A stretch of 64,000 bases of DNA, from assembly GCA_014529385.2 (NCBI GenBank), contig CM043969.1, positions 73,056,176 to 73,120,175 on the forward strand. Direction: 5' to 3'. How positions within the stretch are numbered: position 1 is the stretch's first letter; every line of letters begins with the position of its first letter. The notes beneath the pieces were generated by a model. That model was not told where the DNA came from and searched no databases. It saw only the letters and a program-made list of their open reading frames with translations. The position numbers were made by a program, and so were the translations under genes. This DNA is from Adiantum capillus-veneris (lineage: Eukaryota > Streptophyta > Polypodiopsida > Polypodiales > Pteridaceae). Below, piece by piece: positions 1 to 12,625 of this stretch.

Positions 1-190
1 ATACCAAATCCTTATGCACAAGGTATGTTGTGTGGAAACATAAGTAAAGGCATACTTTTGTCATTAAATTAGTAATGGTTATTTTTTCCATGTAAGCCAT
101 AACCTTTTAGTATGACCGTACACACTATCACTCAAAACCATTGCAACTTGTCTAAATATAATAAAGAGTAAATATCTAGCACTTCAATTA

Positions 191-416
191 TGTTACCATA
201 TACATGGGATAGTGATGTGTGTGACCACACTAGGACCGCCATGGCATTTTTTTCCTCTTTAGGAGGGTTTTCTCCCTTGCATTGTATATACGCCCATCAC
301 TCTAGGGCTATCTATCTTTCCATTGCACACTAAGTAACATAATCTCAGTTGTGTGCCTTGAGCTTCCTTCGTCTTCTCCAAGCTGTGTGCGTTTCTCTGA
401 AACCCTAATTCCAACA
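191..416 (+). repeat. 5' LTR of copia copy 1
   Basis: This 226-bp repeat matches 5112-5338 and both LTRs of copy 2. It starts TG and ends CA. It is short, as is common in copia elements. Confidence 0.95.
285..290 (+). promoter_or_regulatory. TATA box of copia 5' LTR
   Basis: TATATA lies about 95 bp into the LTR and is kept in the other copies (15658-15663 in copy 2). It is the likely core promoter of the element; transcription was not tested. Confidence 0.55.
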
Positions 417-418
417 AT

Positions 419-430
419 TGGTATCAGAGT
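419..430 (+). other. tRNA-iMet primer binding site
   Basis: TGGTATCAGAGT starts 2 bp after the LTR. It matches the usual plant initiator-Met primer site TGGTATCAGAGC except for the last base. Confidence 0.85.
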
Positions 431-769
431 AGGTTGCGTCCTCGAGGGCTTAGTCGCCAGCAGCTCCAACACACACCTGCTCACTTTCTCCGATTTCTAT
501 GAGCTTTGGCAAGTGTTCGCAGGTCGACAAAACTTTTAGAAATATTCGAAGGGCTTTGTCTACTCAGATTATTGATTCGGGTTCATTTCGACCTCCGTTT
601 CCACTACAATCAGGTCTGCACAGGCAATTTCGTCATTTTGTGCAATTTTTTTGTCAGCGCTAATTACTGCATAACAAGGTCCCATACAGTCTTCTGTGGG
701 TTGTGCTATATAGCATGTGCTGGTCTCACTCAATTTCTCCTCATTTCACATCAAGTGCATACATTTTCC

Positions 770-1690
770 ATGGTTGATAACAACACATCTAGATGTGTTC
801 AAGATGTTTGCTACTGAGGACAAATTGGATGGGGACAATTACACTATGTGGGCTTACATGATGCAACATGTTCTTGTGTCAAAGGGCATCTTGAATATTG
901 TGAAGGGCATTGATGTACATTCTGGTTCTGAGGATGTAGGTGATGTTAAGGATTTTGCAGGTCTAGCTGCTATTAAAGTTGTTTTGCCTACGGCAGAACA
1001 AGCTTGTTGGGATGTAAAGGATGCACAGGCTCATGCATTGATTGCATTGCATGTGAAGTGCACCATTACTCCTCACATTCGTTCAGTGAAATTTGTAAAA
1101 CAGGCTTGGGATATTCTAGTAGGTCTTTATGCAAGCCGCAATGAGGCTAAAATTGTTTTGCTACGTAAAGAGCTGGCATCGAAGATTATGCATGAGGAAG
1201 ATGATATGGGAAATTTCCTTGCTAGTGTCAAGAATACCAATGAGCAACTTATTTCTGCAGGTGAAGTCATTTTAGAGAGTTCCCTTGTGCAGACTGTTTT
1301 TGATGCCTCACCAGATTCTTACCAAACTTTTTCTAGTACTTGGAGACTTATGACCCAAGGAAATCCTAAAGTTGTCAAGTTTGATGCATTATGCACATTG
1401 CTATTGCAAGAGTCACTTTCCAGGAAAAACAAGACTAGGCAGTGTGCAGTTGAACAGGCTTTTATTTCTTCTCAAAGAAGGGGTGGTAATAGCAATGCAA
1501 CCACTTCTTATGGTTCTACTGCGAGTGGCAAAACTTTTGTTCCTAATGCTTCTGCTGGCAACAATTCATCTGGAAATTCTCGTGATAAGGGAGAAAAGAA
1601 GATGTGTTGCCATTATTGTAAAGCTAATAATCACTTGATCAAGCAGTATCCTAAGTTGAAGGCCAAAGAAGAAAGAAGAAAGTGGGTGGT
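770..1690 (+). pseudogene. copia copy 1 gag (broken)
   Basis: The capsid-like protein starts at the ATG at 770 by comparison with copy 2 (MADNNN at 16142). A frameshift near 800 moves the reading to the frame that stays open to 1745. The body matches copia gag (LDGDNY, W.YMMQHVLVSKG near the N terminus, then a UBN2-like helical domain). The single CCHC knuckle (CHYC from 1608) is damaged: its last cysteine is tyrosine (TAT at 1647-1649), where copy 2 has TGT. The protein would normally package the element RNA. Confidence 0.85.
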
Positions 1691-3100
1691 TCCATTGCAA
1701 ATGCTGGTTCCACTACAAATGCAGCCATTGTTGAGTCTTCTGTGAAAGGAGACTGTGATGTTGATGTTTATGCAGAATGGGCTTTTAGTGCAGAGTGCAC
1801 TTACAATCCTGTTGTCCATGATGCATGCATGTCACATGATGGAGATTCACATGTGTGGCCACTATTTTGACAGTGGTGCTACAAAGCACATTACCTCACA
1901 TCGTGAATTGTTCACCTCTCTTGAGTCTGTCCCTCATGGGAATTCAGTCACTTGTGCCAACAATGCCTCTTATCCAGTTCAAGGGGTTGGGAAGATTGTG
2001 CTTACTGCTGCAGATGACAGTTCTTTCACACTTGTTGATGCACTTTATGTACCTGGAATCAAGAAGAATATTTTGTCTGTATCTGCACTTGCTAGACTTG
2101 GACTTGCAGTCAAATTTGTGGATGACAGATGTACAATTCATGATCTCAGTTTTGGTGATGAAATTGTTGCATCTGGCCTTTTGTGTCGTGGGATGTATAA
2201 GCTCACTTTGTATGAAAAGTGTGGATAAAATTTTTCAAATGCAGTTGCAGATTCAAGGGCTGTTTCAGATGCAAAACTGTGGCATGCACGTTTTGGGCAT
2301 CTGAATTTTGCCAGTTTGCAAAAATCTGATATGGTTGCTTCTTTACCGCCTCTTGAAGCACTTGTCAAACATGTGTGTGAAGGCTGTATTTCGGGTAAAA
2401 TGCAATGTTCTAAGTTTCCAAAGGATGGTTCAGTTAGGGCCACATGCAGATTGCAACTTGTACATAATGATGTTTGTGGGCCCATGCAAACTCCGTCCTT
2501 GGGAAATTACCTGTACTTTGTGACTTTCATTGATGATTACTCCAGGCATGCATGGGTATTCCCGCTTAAAGCGAAGTCCGAAGTTTTTATGTGCTTCAAA
2601 CAATTTCTGGCTATGGCTGAAAATGTCTAGAAATGTGCTATGGGCACCCTCCGTTCCGATCGAGGTGGGGAGTATATGTCTCATGAATTTAATGCATTTC
2701 TAGCTAGTCATGGGATAAAACACCAATGTACAGTGCCTTATACCTCTCAGCAAAATGGTGTAGCTAAGAGGAAAAACAGGTCACTAATGAAATGGCACGA
2801 TGTATGGTCAAAAGTCAATCTTTGTTGCATTCTTTTTGGCTTGAGGCCATCATGTGTGCCACTTATGTACTTAACAGGTGTCCTACAAAAGCTTTGAAGT
2901 CTATCACTCCATATGAAGCATGGCATGATAGAAAGACTTCTATTGAGCACATGCGTGTTTTTGGCTGTTTGGCATATGCTTTGGGCCACAAACACGGCGC
3001 AAAAAATTGGATGATTAGGCCGTCAAATGTATTTTTGTTGGTTATAGTGCTGAAAGCAAAGGTTACAGGTTGTATCATCCGCAAACAAAGCGTATTCTGG
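1691..3100 (+). pseudogene. copia copy 1 protease and integrase (broken)
   Basis: Retropepsin motif YFDSGATKHIT begins at 1863, with catalytic DSG at 1869-1877. A GAG-pre-integrase zinc domain (HARFGHLNF, then CEGC) and the integrase core follow (DVCGPM, DDYSRHAW, SDRGGEYMSHEF, PQNG-type end). In-frame stops lie at 2226-2228 (TAA) and 2628-2630 (TAG). Frameshifts lie near 1680, 1855, 2790 and 3000. No functional product is possible from this copy. Confidence 0.88.
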
Positions 3101-5036
3101 TTTCACGGGATATAGTGTTTGTGGAAGATTCTGTTCAACCCTTGCTGTCATGTACTAGAGACAGTAATGTAAGCTCACAGGACATTTATGACACTTTGTT
3201 GCCTCTTTTTTCAGTGGAGGAAGTTCGAGAAATTCCAATGAGGCAAATGTACAGCCTATGGGGGTTTCCGAAAATGTTACATATCAGCTTATTACTGATG
3301 AAGATGTACATGATGTACTTGATGGGGAAAGGGTTGAAAATGAGCAGGCCAGAGGTATGCCAAAATGGCTGGTGTATACATTGCGCGAAAATAAATTGGA
3401 CGCACCTTTGTCTGGGCATACTCGTTCAAGCTCTGGTCATGCATCTTAAGCATCAAATTGTTATGCTTTGGCTATGTATAGCTTACAGGATGTTGAGGAA
3501 CCTCTGTCTTTTGATGAAGCATAGAATTTAGAAACTTGGATGGTTGCCATGCAATCAGAATATGATGCACTCATAGAAAATGACACATGGACTTTATGCG
3601 ATTTGCCTCCTGGCAAAAAGGCCATTGGTACGAAGTGGGTTTACAAGTTGAAACGCAAGCGGGATGGTGAGATCGATCGCCATAAGGCTCGACTTATTGC
3701 AAAGGGTTATGCATAGCAAAAAGGCATAGATTATGAAGAGACTTTTGCTCCCACTTGTCGTATGACTATTGTGCATTTTCTATATGCATTGGCAGCTCAT
3801 TTCGTTTGGGATGTACATCAATCAGACATTGTTACTGCTTTCTTGAATGGTGATATATTTGAGGAACTTTATGTAACGCAGCCTCGCGGTTTTGTCAAGA
3901 AAGGACAAGAGGACAAAGTGTGCAGATGTAAGAAGGCTTTGTATGGGTTGAAGCAATCTCCTCGTGCTTGGTATGAGAAAGCTGACACTCATTTGGTCAA
4001 ACGAGGCCTTTGTAACAGTCCAACAGAAAGCACATTGTATGTAAAGCGTGAGGGTGATGTACTTCTCATTGTGGTTCTTTATGTAGATGATTTGCTTATC
4101 ACTAGACCAAATGAGAGACATATTGTTGAATCTAAGGCTGATTTGAATGCTACTTTCAAGATGAAAGATTTGGGGATGTTGCATCATTACTTGGGCATAC
4201 AATTTAAGCAGTGTGATGGTAGTATTGCCTTGTGTCAGAAAAGTTACATAGACACATTGCTATGTAAGTTTGGACTTGAGGATTGCAAACCTATTGCCAC
4301 TCCCATGGAAAGAGGTTTAAAATTGAGTCTTCATGATGCTGGTGATCCTGTAGATGTCACTCTTTACCAAACTGTTGTTGGATGCTTCATTTATGTATGC
4401 AACATGAGGCCGGATATTCAGTTTGCATTCTCACATGTCAGCAGATTTATGCATAGCCCAGGGTCTAAGCATTGGCAGACTGTCAAGAGGATTTTCCGCT
4501 ACCTTCATGGCACTTTACATCTTGGCTTGTTTTATCCCAAGGGGGGATCATTGCCGCCAGACTTACATGCTTTTTCGGACTCAGATTGGGATGGTTGTTT
4601 TGACACGCGAGTGTCCAGAAGTGGTTTTTATTTCATGCTTGGCAATTCATGTATATCATGGTTGAGCAAGAAGCAACCTACTCTGGACACTTCTAGTTGT
4701 GAGGCTGAGTACAGGGCAATCTGCACAGCTACGGTTGAGTGTGTATGGCTCAGACACCTTATGGCTGATTTGGGTATTGGACAGGACACTGCCAACACTA
4801 TCTACACTGACAGTCAGAGCGCATTGGCAGTTGCGAGGAACCCGGTTTTTCATGCTTGCACAAAGCACATTGAGGTGCATTACCACCATGTCAAGGAGAG
4901 GCTCTCAGCATGAGAGATTAGCTTGGCTTATGTGCCAACACATGACAACCTTGCAGATCTTTTCACAAAGGCATTGTCTCGTGAGAAGCTCAAAGCTTTC
5001 CGTAAAGCTTTGGGCTTACTCCCCTTTGTGGACTGA
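3101..5036 (+). pseudogene. copia copy 1 reverse transcriptase and RNase H (broken)
   Basis: The integrase-RT linker and the RT start are interrupted by stops and shifts. From 3762 a 383-codon frame runs through the RT palm to RNase H. The catalytic YVDD is intact at 4080-4091. RNase H signatures are visible (SDSDWDG, SCEAEYRA, YTDSQSA). An in-frame TGA at 4911-4913 cuts off the last 40 residues, which end PFVD before the stop at about 5036. The enzyme would have copied the element RNA into DNA. Confidence 0.9.
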
Positions 5037-5111
5037 TCATGTCCACAGGGCATGGCACTTCCCTCTACTCATGTGCCAGCTGTCGTTCACTGCATCACTC
5101 CCGGGGGAATT

Positions 5112-5338
5112 TGTTACCATATACATGTGGTAGCGATGTGTGTGAACACACTAGGACCGCCGGGGCATTTTTTCCCTCTTTAGGAGGTTTTTCCCCCCGT
5201 GCATTGTATATACGCCCATCACTCTACGGCTATCTATCTTTCCATTGCACACTAAGTAACATAGTCTCAGTTGTGTGCCTTGAGATTCCTTCGTCTTCTC
5301 CAAGCTGTGTGTGTTTCTCTGCGACCCTAATTCCAATA
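5112..5338 (+). repeat. 3' LTR of copia copy 1
   Basis: This 227-bp repeat is homologous to 191-416. A degraded polypurine tract (CGGGGGAAT) lies immediately before it; copy 2 has AAGGGGGATT at the same place. The end is CCAATA rather than CCAACA. Confidence 0.93.
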
Positions 5339-5596
5339 AATTATCCCAAAAGGACTTTTAAGGTGGCCTAAGTTGCAAATATGAGAAAATTGACGAGAAA
5401 CAACACTAAATTTGGTTGAGATTTCTTTATAAAACATTTACTTGTTGGAATCCATAACCGAAAATATAGTACCATTTTTTTAAAGCTTACTAAGAAACCT
5501 TGTGTATTTCAAACACCTCAATAGTCACTGCTCTCAAATAACTCACAGGCAATGGAATCTTTCTTTAATAGCGCATAATCAAGTTTTATTTTCAAG

Positions 5597-5602
<6 letters not shown>

Positions 5603-5672
<70 letters not shown>
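5603..5672 (+). repeat. (TC)n microsatellite
   Basis: About 70 bp of TC dinucleotides with one interruption (TATC near 5666). Confidence 0.97.
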
Positions 5673-6658
5673 ATGTTACACGCACATACACACCAAAAAA
5701 AAAAAACAAATGCTACACTCACTAATCCACCTTAAGCTAGCAATTGGCACCAAAGGCTTAAGATAACTAGTAATCCTTAATCACACATTTAGGATCTCCA
5801 ATTAGTCTCTCCCTACACTAATCTCTTGCCTAATCAACCCATATTTATAGCTATGTTCATGGAACTTTATTGAGACACTACCCTCATTGTGAGCTTGAAT
5901 GGGTAAACACTTCATGTCCATAATCTCTAGAAAACATATGTTATTAGAGCACCTTGTCTGTATATGCTCCTTAATTGAGCAATCTCATTAGTTGGCTATA
6001 GGATTCAATAAGACTACTATATATAATTCTTTGGATATAGGATGCAATAAGAGTGCATGTGCTCCTTATTCACAAGCATTGGCATGCAATGTCCTCTTAA
6101 TTTTTAGAGTAGAAGCGTTAAGGAGAAATACTAGTGAAAAGGTACTTTTACGAGGATTTAAGTAAAAGATGGACCTAGTATCCTACTACTCGGTCTACGT
6201 TACTGCAATCCCATTAATTTCCTTCCAAGATTCTTTCAAAGTCTCAAAATTTGAAACAAAAAATGGTCCTCATGTCGCCATCATCCCCTTTACTGAGCAC
6301 TCATTGGTGGCCATTGCTGCCCTTTGCCTCCCTTAAATGTGCGGACCCAACCCCCCTTTTGCCTTCCTATCTACATCTTCATGCACGCAACCCTTCCTCT
6401 CTCCCTGGTTGGCCTACCCCCTTTCTCTTCTTCTATGCACCCCTATTTTGACCATGGCCTCAGATCTCCATTCCTCTCTGGTCTTGTAACCCCATCATGG
6501 TTTTGCTGAGAGCAACCCTTTCACTGCGTCATCCAATAGAGCAAAAAATCCATTCATATTTCTCTCCCCTTTCCCTCTCACATTGCACAGCCTTGCCTGT
6601 GCAACGCTGCACAATGCCTCCCTCCTTCGGACCTTGAATTAGGGTGCTGCCTGGATTG

Positions 6659-6662
<4 letters not shown>

Positions 6663-6708
<46 letters not shown>
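6663..6708 (+). repeat. (AG)n microsatellite
   Basis: An uninterrupted AG tract of about 46 bp. Confidence 0.97.
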
Positions 6709-6709
<1 letters not shown>

Positions 6710-9700
6710 ATCCCCCTCTGTTCATACCCTACTGCAATGGCGACGACCCATACCTACAAATCCTCCCCCGATTGCAACCCTCAGTTCTCGCTCATTGCAG
6801 GTATTGGCCATGCTCTACGTGCCTAGTTAGGCACGCACACATGGCGAAAAGGCACAAAACCTGTAGACGTGCCTTCCATGCCTTCTATTGTGATACTTAC
6901 TTGATTGTCCTTCATAATGCCCGACATGACGACTCATCCATAGCAAACAAAAGATTATCCTTCTTATCTCTAACGTAGTCCTAAAAACAGCAGCACAGAC
7001 ACAGTTCTGCACCCCTACTCTCCTTATCATAATGAGCTGCGATATTGCAGCTTCGCCTGGCAGCTAGATGAAAGGCAGGGCTTCTATTGTCGAGTACAAG
7101 CGAGTTCTACGCCAAGCTCTTCATTAAACCTGCATTCCATCGGCAATGCTAGCACTAATGATGAAGCCGCTCTTGTCGACCCTCTGCTGCATCCCCGTGT
7201 TCTTCACAGGCCGTCATGGCCCTGCTGGCCCTCACCAGATCATCAAAGCAAAACTTCAAGGCTCTTCGCACTCACAAGGGCCATCATAATCCAACGTTGC
7301 ACCTGCATGTTCAGAAGCTCTTTCCTGTATCTGTCGCGCAACCACAACCAGAGCGCACAAAATATCTCTCTTTCTCTTTCTCTTTCTCTCATTCAACTTG
7401 CAGAGAGCTTAAAAAAAGATCTTTTTGTGTCGTCTTTTCACATGCCACCTTTGTTCCTTTTTCTCTTAAACCCTACCTAAAAGGTATCCAATGAGATTCC
7501 CCTTAATCCGTACCTCAAAAAGATTGGCAAGATGTACTCAGTTGAAAGAGAAATCACACACCACACATACACATAAGAACTTTATCGCTACAAGGAGGTT
7601 TACTCATTCACATCCAAGTTGACGTCAATGCGTTAATGAACTAAGTAATTTGTGAGATATTCATAAGCATATGTTTCAATTTCTTTTTTAACTACTCATT
7701 TGCGCAAGTTGAAGAAGATTAGAAGAGAGTACCCACCCTCCTAAAGCAGGCAAGCTATGAGAATCCAACAAATGGAGTCTTATACGTTGGTGCACAAGAG
7801 AAGTTGCCATCTATCAACAAAACAAATTAGTTTAAGAGGTTGATGCTTTGTGAAAGACTTGTACAATCTTTTCTCTTTTCTCTACCTTAGACCAGGAATC
7901 ATTTTTAGTATAGCTTGGAAGAGCTCGGTCCTACCACACTTGCCTTGTTTAAGACGAAGGTTATTTTCTTATATGTGGAGCCTTTTCTCTCATGTGTAGC
8001 AGACCAAGTCTAAAGTAATCTGAGCACCTTTGTTTGGTGTTGATTGGCACAAAAGTGGTGAAGGAGCGAGTGCATCCTACTATTCTTTTGTTGCCTTTTC
8101 TTGATTACACATGCCTCAATAGTTCCCTAGGTTGATTTGGAACTGTGTGCACAACAAGAATACTTTCCATTGTAGCCATGGCATGCTTACAATGCTCTTG
8201 AGGAACTCTCCAAGCTTTGTTTCCTTCTTTATTTCTCTTCTTACCATGTATCTGCCATCAAATAGAAGTGTGACAAAAAAGAGGGTGTCCTTTAACCCAA
8301 AATTGTTGTTGTGGTTACATTGTCATGTTTATGTTATTATTTTTAAAATTTAACCTCTTTTACTCTTTGTAGGGCTACTTGATCACATAATCAAATGCCC
8401 TTGAGAGTTACGCTAGGACTATCTAGGGTTTTGAGATTGAAATTGTGCAAAATTGTGAAGTTATTAAGCCCACACCATAGATGAGTACTCAAGCGCTATA
8501 TAGCTAAGATTTTGGCATATTTATATTCATGGATTTTATGTATGTGAACAATTACTTCCAAAAAAGCTGGCCCTCTACACTATGATCGCTCGCCAATTGG
8601 ATTTTTTCTTTTGTCTCTAATGGGTTAATTATACTTCTTTTTGTTTATTTGCAACCCTTCAAATTTAGACTCCTTAGGGTCTAGGTAATGGGTCTCCAAA
8701 CACATTAGGGTTTAGGTAATGGATCTTCAGACACATTAGGCATGAGGTGAAGGACTTCTAGGTTGCACCACCAAGCTCATGGAGGTTTAAGGAGGATAAG
8801 CTTCTTCTCAGTAATTAAGGTTCCAGTAGGTGTGTCCAATTTTGCAAAAGCGAGAATTTGGTGAGATCCTCTTGAGATGTTTGAGGAGAAAAGAGGAAGG
8901 GAGGACACGTGTGGAGAGAGACAGAGAAAGAGGATTATGTTTTTGGCATGTCGGCAACGAAGGCGGGGATTTTTTCGGGTTTTTCTTCGTCGTCTACACA
9001 AAGAGGGGTGCACTGTGCAGGTTCGGCAGGGGACAAAGGTCTATGCATTGCGGGCCAGCGAGCGAAAACAAGCGACAGGATCATTGTGCAAACAATGTCG
9101 AGATGATGATGGAACGGAAGTAGTGAGGGCAGACTGGATTGGAGCGATGTGCAGAGCTGGAGAAGAAGCAAGCCGGGGTTGGGGGGGAAGGGGGCTTGGA
9201 GGGGTGTCTGTCCTCCTCGCAATGGAGCTGCGGAGCACGTGCCGGAAGAGAGAGGAGAGAGACGAGGTATTTTAGCTCTGGCAAGGGCAGGGGGGATCTG
9301 CCGAGATTTGACTTAATTACAATGCGTAGACCGAGTAGTAGCGATGAAATGCCACTATCTTTTGCTCCATTTGATAAGAGTTGTGCATTGGCTATAGGAG
9401 TCTTTGCCACAAAATTCCTACAAACACTCGAAATATTTCTTTAGGATATTTCATATTCACCAATGATTCATTTCTAATTATGCATTGCACACTCATCTTC
9501 TAGAACTGAGGCATTGAGCATACTAGCTAGGTCATCCTTTACCACCCTATGATGCTTGATTTGTGTAGTCTTTCTCTCCATGTCAATGGCCTCTTTTTGG
9601 CATGCCTTTGCCCTTTGCCTATAGAGATCACTTCTCTTTTTGCTGACTAAAATAGAAAAAAGGTTGAGTTGTATTTTTAAGCATTTTTTGACATGTCAAA

Positions 9701-10019
9701 AATGTTGATTGGTTGAAATAAGATAGTGGGTACTCATTGAAATGAATTGTGTAAATCTAATGATGGGCATGTCTTGAGTTTTGAAATATGAAATGAACTC
9801 TCATATATCAAGGAAAAGATTTTGGGTTGCCCAATAACTTTGGAAGCATGTTAAATGATAAAGCCTTAGAGGCTCCACAAATCCCAAGAGTGACCTTTTC
9901 ATTTTGAAATTTGTGTTACCCACCTTTTTATTTTGAGAATTTGGTTCACCCTTTGAAACTTGAGGTAATAGATTAAAGTTGTCATTTTTGTTAGTTAAAA
10001 CTTTATAGAAGGAATTTAT

Positions 10020-10480
10020 CATTTGGGGCTTTATACTTTAAAGATTTTTTATTTTTATTTTTAAAGATTTTAAAACTAAGTTTAGAACTTAAAGATGTAG
10101 AACTTTTAAAGTAAGGTCTCCGATGATCCAATGAGGACCTAGAGTTTTTTTTTTATTAGAAGATAAAACTTTGAATTAAAGAAAGTGAAAATGTTATATG
10201 GATCCACAAGTAGGGGAAGGGTCACTCCGAGACGCTAGAGTCTTAGGACTTAGAACTTTAAAGCTTTTAAAGTGGGATTTACAACTTAGGGATCTACAGT
10301 TTTAAATTTGTAAAAAGGGCTCTAGAGCTTAAAAATTTAGAGTTTTTAAAGTGAGGTGTAGAGCATAGGGATCTAAAGCTTAGGGTGTAGAGCTTAAGGG
10401 TGCTCTTTTAATTCAATTCTATGTGCACGCTTATGTTTTTTTTTTTTTAAAGCTTAGAGATGTAGTGATTTTAAAGTGGG
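10020..10480 (+). repeat. degenerate short tandem array (TTTAAAG / TAGAGCTTA motifs)
   Basis: Variants of TTTTAAAGTGRGGT, TAGAGCTTAAAG and GGGATCTA recur roughly every 40-60 bp through this stretch. The units are too diverged for exact boundaries. It reads as an old tandem or satellite-like array without coding potential. Confidence 0.5.
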
Positions 10481-12233
10481 ATCTACCCTTAGATCAAGGC
10501 CTAAAATTGACGCCTACTTTTTTTTGTCAAGGGCTATTTCGCCTATCAAAACAATCTCAAAATTGCCTGTCATTTTTTGTATTTATATCTTTAAGTTAAC
10601 GTTATATATGGCCAATTACATAAGTTGATTTCATTACACAAAGCATATGAAAGGGGGCTTGAAAAATTGAATGTCAAAAAGAAATTTTTATCATGCCTGA
10701 CAGGCCTTGTGATTTTATCACATGTTTTATCCCATTTGTTTTTGAAACAAAGAATGTGACCTTTATTGAAATCCTCTTGTAAGATAGGACTTCCCCTATG
10801 AGCCCATAAGATAACAAACTGTAGTGTAGCATGGGAAGGGTGATGTTCCATCTTCATTGATTTCTCCTCTTGAGATCAAAACCACTTTTTGAGTATCTCT
10901 TTCATGATTGTGATCCAACCATTAAATACTTTTGGAGATCTAACTCTTATATGATACTCTTTATATGCAAATTATCCCCTATAGGCTCCACAAATCTTTG
11001 CAAATAAGATCACAAAAATTGAAGGGAACCATGCATACATCTACATAGAAGGCAAGAAAGGGTTGTGTATCATTGTCAAGGATAGTACTCATTGAGGACT
11101 AAGATTGGGAAGAGCGTGTTGGGGGCTAGGGAAGACCCAAATCCTATTCATTGATCTAGTAATAGTTGACGTTATTCAAGTATAGTTCCAAAAACGGACT
11201 TAACTTTCATCGAAATGGATTTAGTGTCTCGGTTATATGAGCTTGAATTCCAATCCAAAGAAGAAGGGTGAATTTTGTGAAAGGTTGTAATAAAAAATAT
11301 TTGTTTAGAGAAAGTTGAATGCTTGTTTAAACAGGACAATTAACTAAGAATCAAGCATTCCTTGTGTTGTATAGTGCCGGGTCATATATACCATTATTGT
11401 GTAAGTTTGCATGTTTGAATGAAGCACTAAGGGGTAATCCACCTATAGCAAGATGCCAAGTGTAAATGGTCATGTTAATCACACGACAGGTAGCAAAAGG
11501 TGGCCTTGTCGAAGGAGGCAAAGTCCAAAACGATGACTCTTACACACACTATCGTGCTCGTGCTTCCCCTGCAGGTCTCTAAAATAGCACCGCCCTTTTC
11601 TTTGTCTTTCTTGTTCTTTGAGATCCGAATAAGAAGAACACCTACCGCATAGAGTATTCCTTCCACGTCCCAAAGAGAAAAAAAGAGAGAAAGAAATCAT
11701 GAAAAAATGCAACTTTGCAGCTTTGACCTATCCCATGAACAGGCTATTGTGTTTATGGGAGTTTCTAGCATTGGAAAATTGTAAGATTATAACTACACTG
11801 CCTCTGTGTGCACGCACATGTGTGCGGGTGTGTGTGTGTGTGTGCATGCGTGCGTGCACGCGAAGCTTATGAATACCGATAGTTAATGTGATTAACGTAT
11901 GTTTTAAGACCATTGGAAAGTTGCTAGCAGAATCAATTGGCTATTCTTTCCTTGATGGTGACGATTTCCACTCTGAAGAGAATAAAGGCTAGTCATCAAT
12001 TGTCTCTTTTGTTTTGCAAGTCTTAAGTATAAATTTTGCTTGGGTAGGTTCTTTTTGTCTCGCGATACAATTAACACTCCAACCACATATTTGCGATAGC
12101 ATTGTAGAAATTTATTGTTGCCTATGGATGAATGCTTTCAGCCTGGTAAAAATTTATTTGATTTATGTGATCATGCATCTAATTCTCTTCCAAAATGTTA
12201 ACAAGACTGACTGGTTTTTAACTTTAACTAATA
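10481..12233. other. intergenic DNA, no gene recognised
   Basis: Short frames on both strands show no family motif. A 50-bp alternating purine-pyrimidine run (TG/CG/CA rich) lies at 11813-11862. Confidence 0.55.
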
Positions 12234-12548
12234 GAATTTTTTTCCCGACACACATGAGGGCCCACAAGGGGAGGTGCTTATCCCTTCCAACTATTAGCCG
12301 TGTTACATGGTTTGGCAATTTGATGCACCACGTGCTGGGAGTTACGGAGAGAACTCATAGCAACCAGCAAGGAACCTCCTCCTCAAGTGACCCACCCCAA
12401 GAGGAGGATGCACTGGAGTGTCCAAGGGCAAGATCCCTAGCAACATGAACACCAGGTGAGCACAAGGTGTCTCTCTAGAGTGTGACCCAATGGGGGGTTT
12501 GAACCCACAACCCATAGGTTGAGAGGCCAAAGCCTTACCTTTACTTAT
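12234..12548 (-). mobile_element. SINE-like element with tRNA-type promoter (tentative)
   Basis: On the minus strand GGTTCAAACCC (12495-12505) is a good Pol III B box. Upstream lies an A-box/D-arm-like stretch (GGTAAGGCTTTGGCC). The body then runs leftward to an A-rich tail (minus AAAAAAA at about 12235-12242). This layout of a tRNA-like head, body and A tail is that of a plant SINE. Target duplications are unclear. Confidence 0.4.
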
Positions 12549-12570
12549 GACTATGTAGAATTATCTGGGC

Positions 12571-12585
12571 GGGGGGGGGGGGGGG

Positions 12586-12621
<36 letters not shown>
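12571..12621 (+). repeat. poly(G) tract plus (GA)n
   Basis: About 17 G residues run directly into a GA dinucleotide tract. A G run next to GA is a likely assembly and sequencing trouble spot. Confidence 0.95.

Positions 12622-12625
<4 letters not shown>

Larger units (their letters stand above)
191..5338 (+). mobile_element. Ty1/copia LTR retrotransposon, copy 1 (full length, decayed)
   Basis: The element runs from TGTTACCATA at the left to CCAATA at the right. It is flanked by a perfect 5-bp duplication AATTA (186-190 and 5339-5343), which fixes both ends. The internal order is primer site, gag, protease, integrase, reverse transcriptase, RNase H, polypurine tract. Integrase before RT is diagnostic of copia. 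The coding region carries many frameshifts and stops. The two LTRs differ at a dozen or more sites, so this copy looks older than copy 2 at 15563-20719. Confidence 0.95.
5344..10019. other. intergenic DNA, no gene recognised
   Basis: No conserved protein motif was recognised on either strand. The segment contains (TC)n, (GA)n and pyrimidine-rich stretches that produce short Ser/Leu- or Arg/Glu-repeat frames. A GC-richer patch at 8,870-9,300 is open in several frames on both strands at once, which argues against coding. Confidence 0.6.

Noticed and set aside
8830-9444. Cluster of open frames on both strands
   Set aside because: Several overlapping frames are open at once, with Arg/Gly- or Ser/Leu-biased content; no motif or splice structure supports a gene.
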